DNA from: Lachnospiraceae bacterium
GTDB lineage: Bacteria; Bacillota; Clostridia; Lachnospirales; Lachnospiraceae
DNA length: 64,000 nucleotides
NCBI GenBank assembly: GCA_017621815.1
Contig: JAGASK010000013.1
Span: forward strand, 124,001-188,000
Reading direction: 5' to 3'
In this document: piece after piece, positions 51,608 through 61,186 of the stretch
Layout of the letters: each line of letters opens with the position of its first letter
Numbering within the stretch: position 1 is the stretch's first letter
Made by a program: the position numbers and the translations under genes
The notes under the pieces: model-generated
What the model was told of the DNA's origin: nothing
The model's database searches: none
What the model saw: the letters and a program-made list of their open reading frames with translations, nothing else

Positions 51608-52340
51608 CGGAAAAACAGCCCTTGTAACAGGAGCAGGACGGGGAATCGGCAGGGAGATTGCCCTTACCCTGGCAAAAGAAGGAGCCTTTGTTATTGTCAA
51701 TTATAATGGTTCAAAGCAGAGAGCCCTGAATACGGTGGAGGAAATTGAGAAGGCCGGAGGAAAAGCGGCAGCTTATGGCTGTGATATATCTGATTTTACG
51801 GCCTGCGGTGAAATGATAGCATCCATTATTAAGGAATATGGAAGAATTGATATTTTGGTTAACAATGCAGGCATTACAAAAGATAATCTCCTGATGCGTA
51901 TGAGTGAAGAGGAATTTGATGAAGTAATCAGAATCAACCTGAAAGGCTGCTTTAACACCATCAGACATGCTTCAAGATACTTTTTAAAGCAGCGAAGCGG
52001 AAGAATTATCAATATCTCTTCGGTTTCCGGTGTTATGGGAAATGCAGGCCAGGCCAATTATTGCGCATCCAAGGCAGGAGTAATCGGGCTGACAAAGAGC
52101 ACGGCAAGGGAGCTGGGAAGCCGGGGGATTACCGTAAATGCCATTGCCCCCGGATTTATAGAGACTGAAATGACGGAGAATCTTCCGGATGCGCTGAAGG
52201 AAGCCATGAAGGAGCAGACTTTGCTGAAAAGGAGCGGCAGTGCTTTGGAAGTAGCGAAAACGGCAGCATTTCTGGCATCGGAAGGAGCAGCTTATATTAC
52301 AGGGCAGGTGATTTCCGTAGACGGCGGAATGGCATTGTAA
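51600..52340 (+). CDS. fabG: 3-oxoacyl-ACP reductase
   Basis: ATG 51600 (GGAGGGAC upstream) gives 246 residues. It is a classical short-chain dehydrogenase: NADPH loop TGAGRGIGREIA, NNAG, Ser in ISSVSGVMGNAGQ, Tyr/Lys in YCASKAGVIG, and PGFIETEMT. It reduces beta-ketoacyl-ACP. The frame open from 51552 lies inside fabD and is not used. Confidence 0.96.
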   Translation: MLNGKTALVTGAGRGIGREIALTLAKEGAFVIVNYNGSKQRALNTVEEIEKAGGKAAAYGCDISDFTACGEMIASIIKEYGRIDILVNNAGITKDNLLMRMSEEEFDEVIRINLKGCFNTIRHASRYFLKQRSGRIINISSVSGVMGNAGQANYCASKAGVIGLTKSTARELGSRGITVNAIAPGFIETEMTENLPDALKEAMKEQTLLKRSGSALEVAKTAAFLASEGAAYITGQVISVDGGMAL

Positions 52341-52355
52341 GAAAGGAAAGCAGGT

Positions 52356-53591
52356 ATGAGCAGAAGAGTTGTAGTAACCGGTATGGGAGCCATTACCCCT
52401 ATCGGATTAAGCGTAGATGAATTTTTTCAGTCAGTGAAGGAAGGAAAGCATGGGTTTGGTCCCATCACCAGATTTGACAGCACAGATTACAAATGCCATG
52501 TGGCAGCTGAAGTCAAAGGCTTTGAAGGAAAGGATTATATGGATTTTAAGGCAGCTAAGCGTATGGAGCTGTTCTGTCAGTATGCGGTTGCGGCGGCCAG
52601 GGAAGCATTAGAGGACTCCGGCATTATTATGGAAAAGGAAGACCCTTATCGTATAGGCTGTGCCGTAGGCTCCGGAATCGGCAGTCTGCAGGCAATGGAA
52701 AGAGAATATGACAAGCTGGTGAGCAGAGGACCTTCCAGAGTGAATCCTCTTTTTGTGCCCCTGATGATTTCCAATATGGCGGCAGGAAATGTGGCGATTC
52801 AGTTTGGACTTAAGGGAAAAAGCCTTAATGTGGTAACGGCCTGCGCTACCGGAACGAACTCTATCGGCGAAGCTTTCCGCAGCATTCAATATGGGGAGGC
52901 GGATGTTATGGTGGCAGGAGGAACTGAAAGCTCTGTTACACCCATCGGAATAGCCGGCTTCTGTGCCCTTACGGCATTGTCATCGGTGGATGATGTGGAC
53001 CGTTGTTCCCTGCCCTTTGATAAAAACCGCAGCGGCTTTGTTATGGGAGAGGGGGCAGGAATTGTGGTTTTAGAGGAACTGGAGCATGCAAAGAAGCGGG
53101 GGGCTCATATTTATGCTGAAGTAATCGGCTATGGTTGTACCAATGATGCTTATCATATTACATCTCCTGCCGAGGACGGACAGGGAGCAGCGGGAGCTAT
53201 GCTTGCAGCCATAAAAGACGGCGGCATTTCCCCTGAGGATATTACCTACATTAATGCCCATGGAACAGCCACCCATCACAATGATTTGTTTGAAACAAGA
53301 GCCATTAAGCTGGCATTTAAGGAGCACGCAAAGAATATTCACATTAATTCCACGAAATCCATGATAGGTCACCTGCTTGGTGCGGCAGGCGCTGTTGAGT
53401 TTGTGACCTGCGTGAAGGAAATGGAAGAGGGATTTATTCATAAAACACTGGGATATGAAACCCCGGATGAGGAAATTGACCTGGATTACTGCAGAGAAGC
53501 TTATGAGGAAGAGATTCCTTATGCACTCAGCAATTCCCTGGGATTCGGCGGGCACAATGCAAGTATTCTGGTAAAGAAGTACGAAGAGTAG
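52356..53591 (+). CDS. fabF: 3-oxoacyl-ACP synthase II
   Basis: The 411-residue thiolase-fold condensing enzyme has Cys in [15 protein letters not shown] (about residue 165), His in [11 protein letters not shown] (about 305) and His in [12 protein letters not shown] (about 340). It elongates acyl-ACP with malonyl-ACP. Normally accB would come next in Firmicutes fab operons; here fabZ follows after 23 bases. Confidence 0.97.
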   Translation: MSRRVVVTGMGAITPIGLSVDEFFQSVKEGKHGFGPITRFDSTDYKCHVAAEVKGFEGKDYMDFKAAKRMELFCQYAVAAAREALEDSGIIMEKEDPYRIGCAVGSGIGSLQAMEREYDKLVSRGPSRVNPLFVPLMISNMAAGNVAIQFGLKGKSLNVVTACATGTNSIGEAFRSIQYGEADVMVAGGTESSVTPIGIAGFCALTALSSVDDVDRCSLPFDKNRSGFVMGEGAGIVVLEELEHAKKRGAHIYAEVIGYGCTNDAYHITSPAEDGQGAAGAMLAAIKDGGISPEDITYINAHGTATHHNDLFETRAIKLAFKEHAKNIHINSTKSMIGHLLGAAGAVEFVTCVKEMEEGFIHKTLGYETPDEEIDLDYCREAYEEEIPYALSNSLGFGGHNASILVKKYEE

Positions 53592-53614
53592 CAGAAAGAA
53601 AGGAAAAATATGTT

Positions 53615-54043
53615 ATGTCATTATTAACAGCAAAAGAAATTATGGAGATTATCCCTCACAGACAGCCTTTTATGCTGATTGATACCATAGAGGAGCTTGA
53701 ACCGGGAACAAGGGCGGTTGCCAGAAAATGTGTATCTTATAATGAGCCTTTTTTTCAGGGACATTTTCCGGGGGAGCCTGTTATGCCGGGAGTTTTGATT
53801 GTGGAAGCCCTTGCCCAGACAGGAGCCGTTGCTATTTTAAGCCTTGAGGAAAACAAAGGGAAGACGGCATATTTTGCGGCAATCAATTCTGCAAAGTTTA
53901 AAAAGAAAGTAATTCCCGGAGATGTTCTTGTGCTGGAAACGGAAATTATTAAGGTCAAAGGACCTATGGGAATCGGAAAAGCCACGGCAACCGTTGACGG
54001 GAAAGTGGCGGTGCAGGCAGAGCTTACCTTTGCTGTTTCATAA
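53615..54043 (+). CDS. fabZ: 3-hydroxyacyl-ACP dehydratase
   Basis: The 142-residue hot-dog-fold protein carries the catalytic His and Glu in [20 protein letters not shown], preceded by [11 protein letters not shown]. It dehydrates beta-hydroxyacyl-ACP; being the only dehydratase in the operon it would also decide the unsaturated branch, unless FabM or FabN lies elsewhere. Size is typical. Confidence 0.96.
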   Translation: MSLLTAKEIMEIIPHRQPFMLIDTIEELEPGTRAVARKCVSYNEPFFQGHFPGEPVMPGVLIVEALAQTGAVAILSLEENKGKTAYFAAINSAKFKKKVIPGDVLVLETEIIKVKGPMGIGKATATVDGKVAVQAELTFAVS

Positions 54044-54057
54044 AGAGGTTTATTATT

Positions 54058-55773
54058 ATGGCAAAATTATTTCATAAAGACCGGTATATTCATATAAAAG
54101 GTCGTGAAGAAGAGACGGAAAAGACTGATGCTAATCAGATTATTGTCTGTCCGGAATGTAAGAAAGAATTAAATAAGAATGATGTTATTTTAAATGCTTA
54201 TATCTGCACCTCCTGCGGCAGCTATTTCCGTGTCAGGACGAAAAACAGAATCCGCATGGTTTGTGATAAAGATACCTTTGAACCCTGGTTTGAAGATATG
54301 GAAATCAGCAATCCCCTTAACTTTCCTGAGTATGAAAGCAAGCTTGCGGCGGTAAAGGAAAAAACAGGGCTTCATGAAGGCGTTACTGTGGGAATCGGAC
54401 AGATATATGGTGAAAAGGTCTGTCTTGGGGTCTGCGATTCCAGGTTCCTGATGGGAAGCATGGGGCATGTTGTGGGTGAAAAGCTTGCCCTTATGGTAGA
54501 GCGTGCCACAAAGGAGCACCTGCCGGTTGTAATTTTCTGCTGTTCAGGGGGAGCCAGAATGCAGGAAGGGATTGTTTCTTTAATGCAGATGGCAAAAACC
54601 TCCGCAGCATTAAGAAAGCACTCTGATGCAGGACTTCTTTATGTGCCGGTTCTTACAGACCCTACTACAGGAGGAGTAACGGCAAGCTTTGCCATGCTGG
54701 GAGATATTATTTTGGCGGAGCCGGGAGCGCTGATTGGTTTTGCAGGTCCCAGGGTCATAGAGCAGACCATAGGCCAGAAGCTGCCAAAGGGTTTTCAGAG
54801 AGCTGAATTTCAGGTGGAGCATGGCATGGTCGACAGGATTGTGGAGAGAGATGAATTAAAACAGACTCTTTATCAGATTATAAAAAGTCACAGAATCTCA
54901 CAGGAAAATCATAGCTTCAGCAATTTTACGGAAGAAATTACGAAATTCCGCCCTTCGGAAATATCGAAGGAGTGTTTTGCCAAAGCAAAAATGAAGACGC
55001 CCTGGCAGAAAGTAAAAGAAGCAAGAAGTCTGGAGAGACCCTCAGCCCTTACTTATATTGACTGTATTTTTGACGATTTTATAGAATTTCATGGGGACAG
55101 AAGCTTCGGGGATGATAAGGCCATTGTAGGCGGTATTGCATGGCTTTACGGGCAGCCGGTAACCGTAATCGGTGTTCAGAAAGGAAATGATGTAAAGGAA
55201 TGTTCTTTCAGGAATTATGGCATGACATCACCGGAAGGCTACAGGAAAGCTTTGCGTCTGATGAAGCAGGCGGAAAAATTTAATCGTCCCGTTATCTGCT
55301 TTATCAATACCTCAGGGGCTTATCCGGGCATGGAAGCAGAAGAAAGAGGGCAGGGAGAAGCCATTGCCAGAAATCTTTTTGAAATGGCAGGGCTTAAAGT
55401 ACCGGTGCTTTCCATTATTATCGGAGAAGGCGGCAGCGGCGGTGCCCTTGGCCTTGCGGTAGGCAATGAAGTATGGATGCTGGAAAACTCCACTTATTCC
55501 ATTTTATCTCCGGAGGGATTTGCTTCTATTTTGTGGAAGGATGGAAAACGTGCCCAGGAAGCGGCATCAGTTATGGGAATAACAGCTGAGGATTTAAAGC
55601 AGCTTAATGTGATAGAACAGATAATTCCCGAATTCGGCGGCGCGGGCAGCCGGACAGTGGCGGATATTGCAGGCTGCATGAAGGAGCGGATGGTCACATT
55701 TTTAAGGGGCTTTGACGGAATGGACAAAGAAGCCATTGCAGAAAACAGATACAGACGTTTCAGAAAATATTGA
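54058..55773 (+). CDS. accDA: Acetyl-CoA carboxylase carboxyltransferase, fused beta and alpha subunits
   Basis: One 571-residue chain joins AccD to AccA. Residues ~25-285 are AccD with the zinc ribbon Cys31, Cys34, Cys50, Cys53 and [18 protein letters not shown]. From ~300 comes AccA ([54 protein letters not shown]). The enzyme transfers carboxyl from biotin to acetyl-CoA to give malonyl-CoA. In most bacteria accD and accA are separate genes; the biotin carboxyl carrier (accB) and carboxylase (accC) are absent from this operon. Confidence 0.95.
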   Translation: MAKLFHKDRYIHIKGREEETEKTDANQIIVCPECKKELNKNDVILNAYICTSCGSYFRVRTKNRIRMVCDKDTFEPWFEDMEISNPLNFPEYESKLAAVKEKTGLHEGVTVGIGQIYGEKVCLGVCDSRFLMGSMGHVVGEKLALMVERATKEHLPVVIFCCSGGARMQEGIVSLMQMAKTSAALRKHSDAGLLYVPVLTDPTTGGVTASFAMLGDIILAEPGALIGFAGPRVIEQTIGQKLPKGFQRAEFQVEHGMVDRIVERDELKQTLYQIIKSHRISQENHSFSNFTEEITKFRPSEISKECFAKAKMKTPWQKVKEARSLERPSALTYIDCIFDDFIEFHGDRSFGDDKAIVGGIAWLYGQPVTVIGVQKGNDVKECSFRNYGMTSPEGYRKALRLMKQAEKFNRPVICFINTSGAYPGMEAEERGQGEAIARNLFEMAGLKVPVLSIIIGEGGSGGALGLAVGNEVWMLENSTYSILSPEGFASILWKDGKRAQEAASVMGITAEDLKQLNVIEQIIPEFGGAGSRTVADIAGCMKERMVTFLRGFDGMDKEAIAENRYRRFRKY

Positions 55774-55786
55774 CAGAAAACAGGGA

Positions 55787-56211
55787 ATGAAGGAAGATTT
55801 GGTGCAGAATATGAAAATTGGGAAGCCTTTGAAAATCGGAGACCTGACAGCCGGACTACCGGTAATTCAGGGAGGAATGGGAGTGGGTATCAGCCTTTCT
55901 TCTCTGGCAGGCAATGTAGCATTATGCGGAGGAGTGGGTGTTATTTCCTCTGCACAAATAGGATTTCGTGACCCGCAGTGGGAGCAGGAGCAGAAATCAC
56001 AAAAACAAAATGTCATCAGTGCCTGGAAAAGTGCAGTCCGGCGGAAATTCCCTATTGCATTACGGATGCCCTGATAAATGCGGCAAAGGGCAGAGTAGAG
56101 GAGGGACTTTTGTTTTGCGGAGCCAATGCATATAAGGCTGAAAAAATAGAACACGTGTCGGATATTATGAAAAAATTCGAGGAGGAATTGTCATGGCAGC
56201 AGGAATTATAG
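55787..56211 (+). pseudogene. Remnant of a FabK-like nitronate monooxygenase with internal deletion
   Basis: ATG 55787 opens IGKPLKIGDLTAGLPVIQGG then MGVGISLSSLAGNVALCGGV, a clear start of a nitronate monooxygenase-type flavoprotein, up to IGFRDPQWEQ near base 55985. The matching C-terminus (CLEKCSPAEIPYCITDALIN, GLLFCGANAYKAEKIEHV) follows at once in another frame and ends at 56211. The middle of about 240 residues is gone, with a frame change at about 55,975-56,010. The remnant still separates accDA and fabH and its end overlaps the fabH start, so the operon reads through it. Confidence 0.8.
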
Positions 56212-57155
56212 GTACAGGAAGTTATCTGCCGTCTCTTACGGTAAGTAATCAGGACCTTGAAAAGATTATGGACACAACGGATGAATGGATTAAAAGCCGT
56301 ACAGGAATTGAAAGACGGCATATAGCGGTGGAGGAAACAACAGTTTCCATGGCAGTGGAAGCGGCAAGGCTTGCGCTTGAAAATGCGGGTGTTTCTCCCT
56401 CTGAGCTGGATTTAATTCTGGTGGGAACAATTTCCCCGGATCATTTCTTCCCTTCAACTGCCTGTGAAGTACAAAAAGCCCTTGCGGCAGAAAATGCCAC
56501 TGCATTTGATATCAGTGCCGCCTGTTCAGGTTTCCTTTTCGGATTGGGAATTGTAAATGCCTATATGGCAGCAGGAATGATAAAGACAGCCCTCGTCATC
56601 GGTGCGGAAACTCTTTCAAAATTGATGGATTGGAATGACAGGGGAACCTGCGTCTTATTCGGTGACGGAGCAGGGGCAGCTGTCATCAGAAGGCAGGATG
56701 AGGGAATTCTGAGTATGGTGCAGGGTTCCGACGGAGGAAGAGGCGAAGTGCTTACCTGCGAAAACAGAAAGGTTAACAATCCCTACAGGAAGAATCCTTC
56801 AGACCTTTCCTTTACCGCCATGAACGGTCAGGAGGTTTATAAATTTGCTGTCAGGACGGTGCCGGCGTCAGTTGATGAGGCGCTTATGAAAGCAGGGGTA
56901 AGGGCTGACGAGATTAAATACTTTATTCTGCATCAGGCCAATATCCGCATTATTGAGGCTGTGGCAAAAAGATTAGGACAACCCATAGAAAAATTTCCCA
57001 CAAATCTTCAGGAATGTGGTAATATTTCAGCAGGGAGTGTTCCCATATTGCTTGATTTTGTAAATCGTCAGGGAAAGCTTCAAAAAGGAGATAAAATTGT
57101 GCTGGCAGGCTTCGGTGCCGGGCTTACATGGGGAGCAGCAGTTCTTATCTGGTAG
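56193..57155 (+). CDS. fabH: 3-oxoacyl-ACP synthase III
   Basis: The 320-residue initiation enzyme starts at ATG 56193 behind GAGGAGG. Catalytic triad: Cys in ISAACSGFLFG (about residue 112), His in ILHQANIRII (about 250) and Asn in CGNISAGSVP (about 280). It condenses acetyl- or branched-acyl-CoA with malonyl-ACP. Its position late in the operon, after accDA, differs from the streptococcal order fabT-fabH-acpP. Confidence 0.96.
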   Translation: MAAGIIGTGSYLPSLTVSNQDLEKIMDTTDEWIKSRTGIERRHIAVEETTVSMAVEAARLALENAGVSPSELDLILVGTISPDHFFPSTACEVQKALAAENATAFDISAACSGFLFGLGIVNAYMAAGMIKTALVIGAETLSKLMDWNDRGTCVLFGDGAGAAVIRRQDEGILSMVQGSDGGRGEVLTCENRKVNNPYRKNPSDLSFTAMNGQEVYKFAVRTVPASVDEALMKAGVRADEIKYFILHQANIRIIEAVAKRLGQPIEKFPTNLQECGNISAGSVPILLDFVNRQGKLQKGDKIVLAGFGAGLTWGAAVLIW

Positions 57156-57212
57156 GTGTCTGGCACCCTGTAATAAGAATGGCTGCCTCAGGATGGAGAA
57201 AGGGTGCAAAAT

Positions 57213-57704
57213 ATGGACCTTGAAAAAACTTTAAATACGCTGCTTGTGACAATATTCCAGGACTTAATGGATATTGAGCAAAAAGCGCTGATTACCGGGG
57301 AATTTCAGGATATTACTTTAAATGATATGCATGTAATAGAAGCAATTGGAACAGGAGAGCCTCAAACCAGTTCCACGATTGCCAAAAAGCTTTCTGTTAC
57401 CATGGGTACGCTGACAAAAGCCATAGACAGGCTGACTAAGAATGATTATGTGCTTCGTGAAAGGAGCGAGGTAGATAAGAGGCTTGTGCTGCTTTCTCTT
57501 AAGGAAAAGGGAGAGAGGGCATTTTATCATCATCAGAAGTTTCATGAGGATATGATACATGCCCTGATAGCGCAGTTTAACAAGGATGAAGCTGAATTTC
57601 TGGCAAAATCCCTGGACGGGCTGATTGATTACTTCAAGGCCAATAAAGAAAGCTATGAAAAAGAAAATATACAGGAACAGGCAGCAGGAAATACAGATGA
57701 TTGA
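57213..57704 (+). CDS. fabT: MarR-family repressor, probable FabT
   Basis: ATG 57213 gives 163 residues (the GTG at 57204 is too close to the GGAGAAAGG site). A winged helix lies at residues ~45-105 (TIAKKLSVTMGTLTKAIDRL, YVLRERSEVDKRLVLLSLKE). FabT of streptococci represses fab genes through TTTGATTATCAAA-type palindromes, and three such boxes lie at the promoter of this operon. Being last in the operon it would be autoregulated. The symbol rests on family and context. Confidence 0.85.
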   Translation: MDLEKTLNTLLVTIFQDLMDIEQKALITGEFQDITLNDMHVIEAIGTGEPQTSSTIAKKLSVTMGTLTKAIDRLTKNDYVLRERSEVDKRLVLLSLKEKGERAFYHHQKFHEDMIHALIAQFNKDEAEFLAKSLDGLIDYFKANKESYEKENIQEQAAGNTDD

Positions 57705-57984
57705 TAAGGAAAAATTTCATGTATTTAATTATGTAAAAAAAGAAGAATATTGTGCCAGCATGGACGGTATGCGCTATATGCTCAAAAAAGGTGAAAGGGA
57801 CGGCGGGGCCGTGCTTGAAGTTATTATCTGGCCGGAGCCGTATTGCTTTGCGAAAACACCGGAGGAAAATAAGCAGCGCATGCAGTTTGAATTTTCAGCT
57901 GAGGGAGTGGAAAAGGTTGCGGACTGGCTGAATGAACAGTATGTACAGCAAATGTCTTTGTGGGAATTGTCGAAAAAATTTTAA
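57697..57984 (+). CDS. Conserved small protein of unknown function, coupled to fabT
   Basis: ATG 57697 overlaps the fabT stop and gives 95 residues; the frame open from 57625 lies within fabT. The protein is soluble and mixed alpha/beta (FHVFNYVKKEEYCASMDGMR, LEVIIWPEPYCFAKTPEENK, VADWLNEQYVQQM). I recognise it as a common Lachnospiraceae hypothetical, but no function is known to me. Confidence 0.75.
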   Translation: MIDKEKFHVFNYVKKEEYCASMDGMRYMLKKGERDGGAVLEVIIWPEPYCFAKTPEENKQRMQFEFSAEGVEKVADWLNEQYVQQMSLWELSKKF

Positions 57985-57999
57985 TTTTTTAATTTTTTC

Positions 58000-58029
58000 T
58001 TGAAATAATAGTATACTATGAATTATAAT
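58000..58029 (+). promoter_or_regulatory. Promoter upstream of the 96-residue protein gene
   Basis: TTGAAA (58000-58005), an 18-base spacer and TATAAT (58024-58029). Preceded by an A/T-only hairpin that may end the fab transcript. Confidence 0.55.
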
Positions 58030-58078
58030 AGAAGGGCAGTTGACATAAAATATTGGATGAGGCAGGGGAGATGATTGT

Positions 58079-58369
58079 ATGTCAGCAGATATATTTGATG
58101 ATAAATTTTTTCACAGGGAAGTGGCTTTTTGTAAGGTATACAGTCTGGACAGCAAGGAAAAGCTGGAAAAGTTATTTTTGAAAAACAGAATTTCCTATTA
58201 TATTGAATGGCAGGACAAATCATTTCTGCAGAGAATGTTTTCAAAGGACAACAGCAAAGAAAAAAGTGTTTTTACGATTTGTATTAATGAAGCGGATGTG
58301 GAACGTGCCAGGGAACTGGTTCATGGAATTGAATCCATTAAGCTGCGGAAAAATGAGCATAACGTATAG
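58079..58369 (+). CDS. Small DUF2007-like protein
   Basis: The 96-residue soluble protein has an alpha/beta pattern: FCKVYSLDSKEKLEKLFLKN, ISYYIEWQDKSF and FTICINEADVERARELVHGI. This is the ferredoxin-like layout of DUF2007 'putative signal transducing' proteins, in which a short helix-strand repeat ends with an ArELL helix. Assignment is tentative. ATG 58079 has GGGGAG upstream. Confidence 0.65.
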   Translation: MSADIFDDKFFHREVAFCKVYSLDSKEKLEKLFLKNRISYYIEWQDKSFLQRMFSKDNSKEKSVFTICINEADVERARELVHGIESIKLRKNEHNV

Positions 58370-58470
58370 GACTGATACCCCAGGTAATGCCTGGGGTTTA
58401 TTTCTGCGGCAGGAAAACTGACCGGCATGAGCCTTTAAGTGGTCAGCGCTGTCCTGAGAGAGGAAACGGT

Positions 58471-59712
58471 ATGGAAATAAGAAGACAGGAGAGGCATATG
58501 GAAAAGGTTGAAAGAAATAAGAAAGAAAATAATGCAGGCAGCGGCGGGGAAATACTTTGCCCCGCATTTAAAAAGTGCGGAGGATGTCAGCTCCTTAATA
58601 TTTCTTATAAAAAACAGGTAAAAAATAAGCAGGAGCAGCTTTCAAAGCTTTTAAAGCCCTACTGCCGCATTGAGCCTTTCATAGGTATGGAACAGCCTAT
58701 GCACTACAGGCACAAGGTAAACGCTGCTTTTGACAGAGACAGAAGAGGCAATGTTATTTCCGGCGTCTATAAAGAAGGCACCCATATTGTGGTTCCGGTG
58801 AAAAACTGTTTTCTGGAAAATGAAAAGGCGGATGCCGTTATCGGTACTGTAAGAGGTCTTTTGAAATCTTTTAAGATAAAAACCTATGATGAAGATACCG
58901 GTTATGGTCTTCTGCGCCATGTAATGGTAAGAGCAGGATATGCCACCGGTCAGATTATGGTTGTTCTGGTGCTGGCGTCACCTATCCTGCCATCCAAAAA
59001 TAATTTCGTAAAGGCTCTCAGAAAGGAGCATCCTGAGATTACCACCGTGATAATTAATGTAAATGATAAAAAAACCAGCATGGTTTTAGGAGACAGAGAA
59101 CAGGTTATTTACGGCCCCGGTTATATTGAGGATGTTCTGTGCGGTAAAACCTTTAAAATTTCTCCAAGGTCATTTTATCAGGTCAATCCCGCACAAACGC
59201 AGCAGCTCTACGGCAAAGCAATGGAATATGCGGCGCTTAAGGGAAAAGAAACAGTGCTGGACGCCTATTGCGGCACGGGAACAATCGGATTGATTGCAGC
59301 GGATAAGGCAAAGAGGGTAATCGGCGTGGAGCTGAATAAGGATGCTGTGAAGGATGCTGTTGTAAATGCGAAGCGCAATCAGGTGTCCAACATTCAGTTT
59401 TATCAGAAGGATGCCGGAGAATTTATGGTGCAGCTGTCTGAAAGCGGGGATAAGGTGGATGTGGTCTTTATGGATCCCCCGAGAAGCGGAAGCGATGAAA
59501 GGTTTCTTGCCAGTCTTATAAAGCTTGGACCGAAAAAGGTGGTTTACGTTTCCTGTAATCCCGAAACACTTGTAAGGGATTTGAAATATCTGACTGCCAA
59601 AGGATATCAGGTGAAAAAAGGAGTAGGCGTTGACATGTTTCCCTTTACGGTGGGGATAGAAGCAGTCTGCCTTTTGGAAAAGAGCGAAAACAGGAAGGGA
59701 CAAAGGAGGTGA
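58471..59712 (+). CDS. rlmD: 23S rRNA (uracil-C5)-methyltransferase, RlmD/TrmA family
   Basis: The start is ATG 58471 (AGAGGAAAC upstream) or ATG 58498 (AGGAGAGG), giving 413 or 404 residues. An iron-sulfur cysteine cluster CPAFKKCGGCQLL lies near the N-terminus. The central domain has SPRSFYQVNPAQTQQLYGKA, then the SAM motif LDAYCGTGTIGLIA, DPPRSG and the catalytic Cys in VYVSCNPETLVRDL. The usual N-terminal TRAM domain is missing. RlmCD-type enzymes of Firmicutes methylate U747 and/or U1939 of 23S rRNA; which one is not deducible here. Confidence 0.9.
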   Translation: MEIRRQERHMEKVERNKKENNAGSGGEILCPAFKKCGGCQLLNISYKKQVKNKQEQLSKLLKPYCRIEPFIGMEQPMHYRHKVNAAFDRDRRGNVISGVYKEGTHIVVPVKNCFLENEKADAVIGTVRGLLKSFKIKTYDEDTGYGLLRHVMVRAGYATGQIMVVLVLASPILPSKNNFVKALRKEHPEITTVIINVNDKKTSMVLGDREQVIYGPGYIEDVLCGKTFKISPRSFYQVNPAQTQQLYGKAMEYAALKGKETVLDAYCGTGTIGLIAADKAKRVIGVELNKDAVKDAVVNAKRNQVSNIQFYQKDAGEFMVQLSESGDKVDVVFMDPPRSGSDERFLASLIKLGPKKVVYVSCNPETLVRDLKYLTAKGYQVKKGVGVDMFPFTVGIEAVCLLEKSENRKGQRR

Positions 59713-59730
59713 ATATCCTTTGTCCCTTTC
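59695..59730. terminator. Bidirectional terminator between rlmD and pyrI
   Basis: Perfect 13-bp stem AAGGGACAAAGGA/TCCTTTGTCCCTT with an eight-base loop. It begins inside the last codons of rlmD. Confidence 0.75.
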
Positions 59731-59742
59731 AGGTTCATGAAG

Positions 59743-60174
59743 CTACAGCCGTTCCCGGTATTTTTCTTCGCAGTACTTACAGCGGTAAATTTCTTTTTCC
59801 TCATCGGCAAGAACAAAGATGTGGGGAAGCTCCTGCTCAATGGAAGTGATGCATCTGGGGTTTTTGCATTTGATGACATTCTTGATTTCCTTTGGAAGAA
59901 CCAGCTCTTTTTTATCCACGATTTCTCCGTCCTTGATGACATTGACGGTAATATTATGGTCAATAAAGGCAAGCACATCCAGGTCAAGCATATTGATGTC
60001 GCATTCCACTTTTAAAATATCCTTTTTACCCATCTTATTGCTTCTGGCATTTTTAATAATGGCTACGGTACAGTCCAGTTTGTCCAACTGTAAGTGGTGA
60101 TAAATGGAGAGACTTTTGCCGGCTTTAATATGGTCAAGTACGAAACCTTCTTCGATTTTTCCTACATTTAACAT
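59743..60174 (-). CDS. pyrI: Aspartate carbamoyltransferase regulatory chain
   Basis: The 143-residue allosteric subunit has an N-terminal nucleotide-binding domain (GFVLDHIKAGKSLSIYHHLQ, ARSNKMGKKDILKVE) and a C-terminal zinc domain with Cys in IKCKNPRCIT and YRCKYCEEKY. It binds CTP/ATP and holds the catalytic trimers together. Translation starts at 60174, 14 bases after pyrB. Confidence 0.96.
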   Translation of the reverse strand: MLNVGKIEEGFVLDHIKAGKSLSIYHHLQLDKLDCTVAIIKNARSNKMGKKDILKVECDINMLDLDVLAFIDHNITVNVIKDGEIVDKKELVLPKEIKNVIKCKNPRCITSIEQELPHIFVLADEEKEIYRCKYCEEKYRERL

Positions 60175-60188
60175 GATAAATTCCTCCT

Positions 60189-61106
60189 TTAATATACCTT
60201 AATATTAAGCAGGGTAAGAATCAGTGCCATTCTCACATAAACGCCGTATTGTACCTGCTTGAAATAGGCTGCTCTGGGGTCATCATCCACTTCTACGGAG
60301 ATTTCATTGACTCTGGGAAGAGGGTGGAGTACCAGCATATCCTTTTTGGCAAGTTCCATCTTTGCTTTATCCAGAATATAAAAATCCTTTAAGCGGACAT
60401 AATCCTCTTCGTTGAAGAAGCGCTCCCTCTGCACACGGGTCATATAGAGGAAATCAAGCTGGGGCATAATGCTTTCCAGACGAATCACTTCCTCATAAGG
60501 AATGTTCTTTTCCTTCAGCATATCCGTAATGTAGTCAGGAACTTTTAACTCTTCAGGTGAGATAAAGATGAATTTAATGCCTTCATAACGCACAAGGGCG
60601 TTAATCAGGGAATGGACAGTACGTCCGAATTTCAAGTCACCGCATAAGCCGATGGTAAAATTGGAAAGCCTTCCCTTTAAGGAGCGGATGGTCAAAAGGT
60701 CTGTCAGGGTCTGGGTAGGATGCTGATGTCCTCCGTCCCCAGCGTTGATTACAGGAATGGAAGAGCGGCTGGCTGCAACCATGGGCGCACCTTCCTTGGG
60801 ATGGCGCATGGCACAGATATCTGCAAAGCAGGAAATAACACGGATGGTATCAGAAACGCTTTCTCCCTTGGAAGCGGAAGAAGAACCGGCATCGGAAAAG
60901 CCGATAACGCTGCCCCCAAGATTCAGCATGGCGGATTCGAAGCTTAAGCGGGTACGGGTACTGGGTTCGTAGAAACAGGTGGCAAGCTTTTTGCCGGCAC
61001 AGGCATGGGCATATTTGTCCATGTTTTTCTCAATATCCACTGCCAGGTCAAAGAGCTGGTCCAATTCCTGGACGGTAAAATCCAGAGGGTTCATAAGATG
61101 TCTCAT
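60189..61106 (-). CDS. pyrB: Aspartate carbamoyltransferase catalytic chain
   Basis: The 305-residue enzyme makes carbamoyl-aspartate, the committed pyrimidine step. Motifs: carbamoyl-phosphate loop [36 protein letters not shown] and [20 protein letters not shown]. The pyrBI order is the class B arrangement. Upstream on the minus strand a hairpin with a T-run (61176 to 61143) lies before AAAGGAG and the ATG at 61106, so transcription may be attenuated or must start after it. Confidence 0.97.
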   Translation of the reverse strand: MRHLMNPLDFTVQELDQLFDLAVDIEKNMDKYAHACAGKKLATCFYEPSTRTRLSFESAMLNLGGSVIGFSDAGSSSASKGESVSDTIRVISCFADICAMRHPKEGAPMVAASRSSIPVINAGDGGHQHPTQTLTDLLTIRSLKGRLSNFTIGLCGDLKFGRTVHSLINALVRYEGIKFIFISPEELKVPDYITDMLKEKNIPYEEVIRLESIMPQLDFLYMTRVQRERFFNEEDYVRLKDFYILDKAKMELAKKDMLVLHPLPRVNEISVEVDDDPRAAYFKQVQYGVYVRMALILTLLNIKVY

Positions 61107-61142
61107 AGTTCTTTTTCTCCTTTATTTTATATTTTTCCCCAA

Positions 61143-61176
61143 AAAAATCGAAGAGCTTCAAATCTCTTCGATTTTT
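61143..61176. terminator. Terminator/attenuator-like hairpin between nitroreductase and pyrB
   Basis: AAAAATCGAAGAG pairs with CTCTTCGATTTTT across an eight-base loop and has A/T tails on both sides. Read on the minus strand it ends the nitroreductase transcript or attenuates pyrBI. Confidence 0.75.
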
Positions 61177-61186
61177 GAAATATGAA

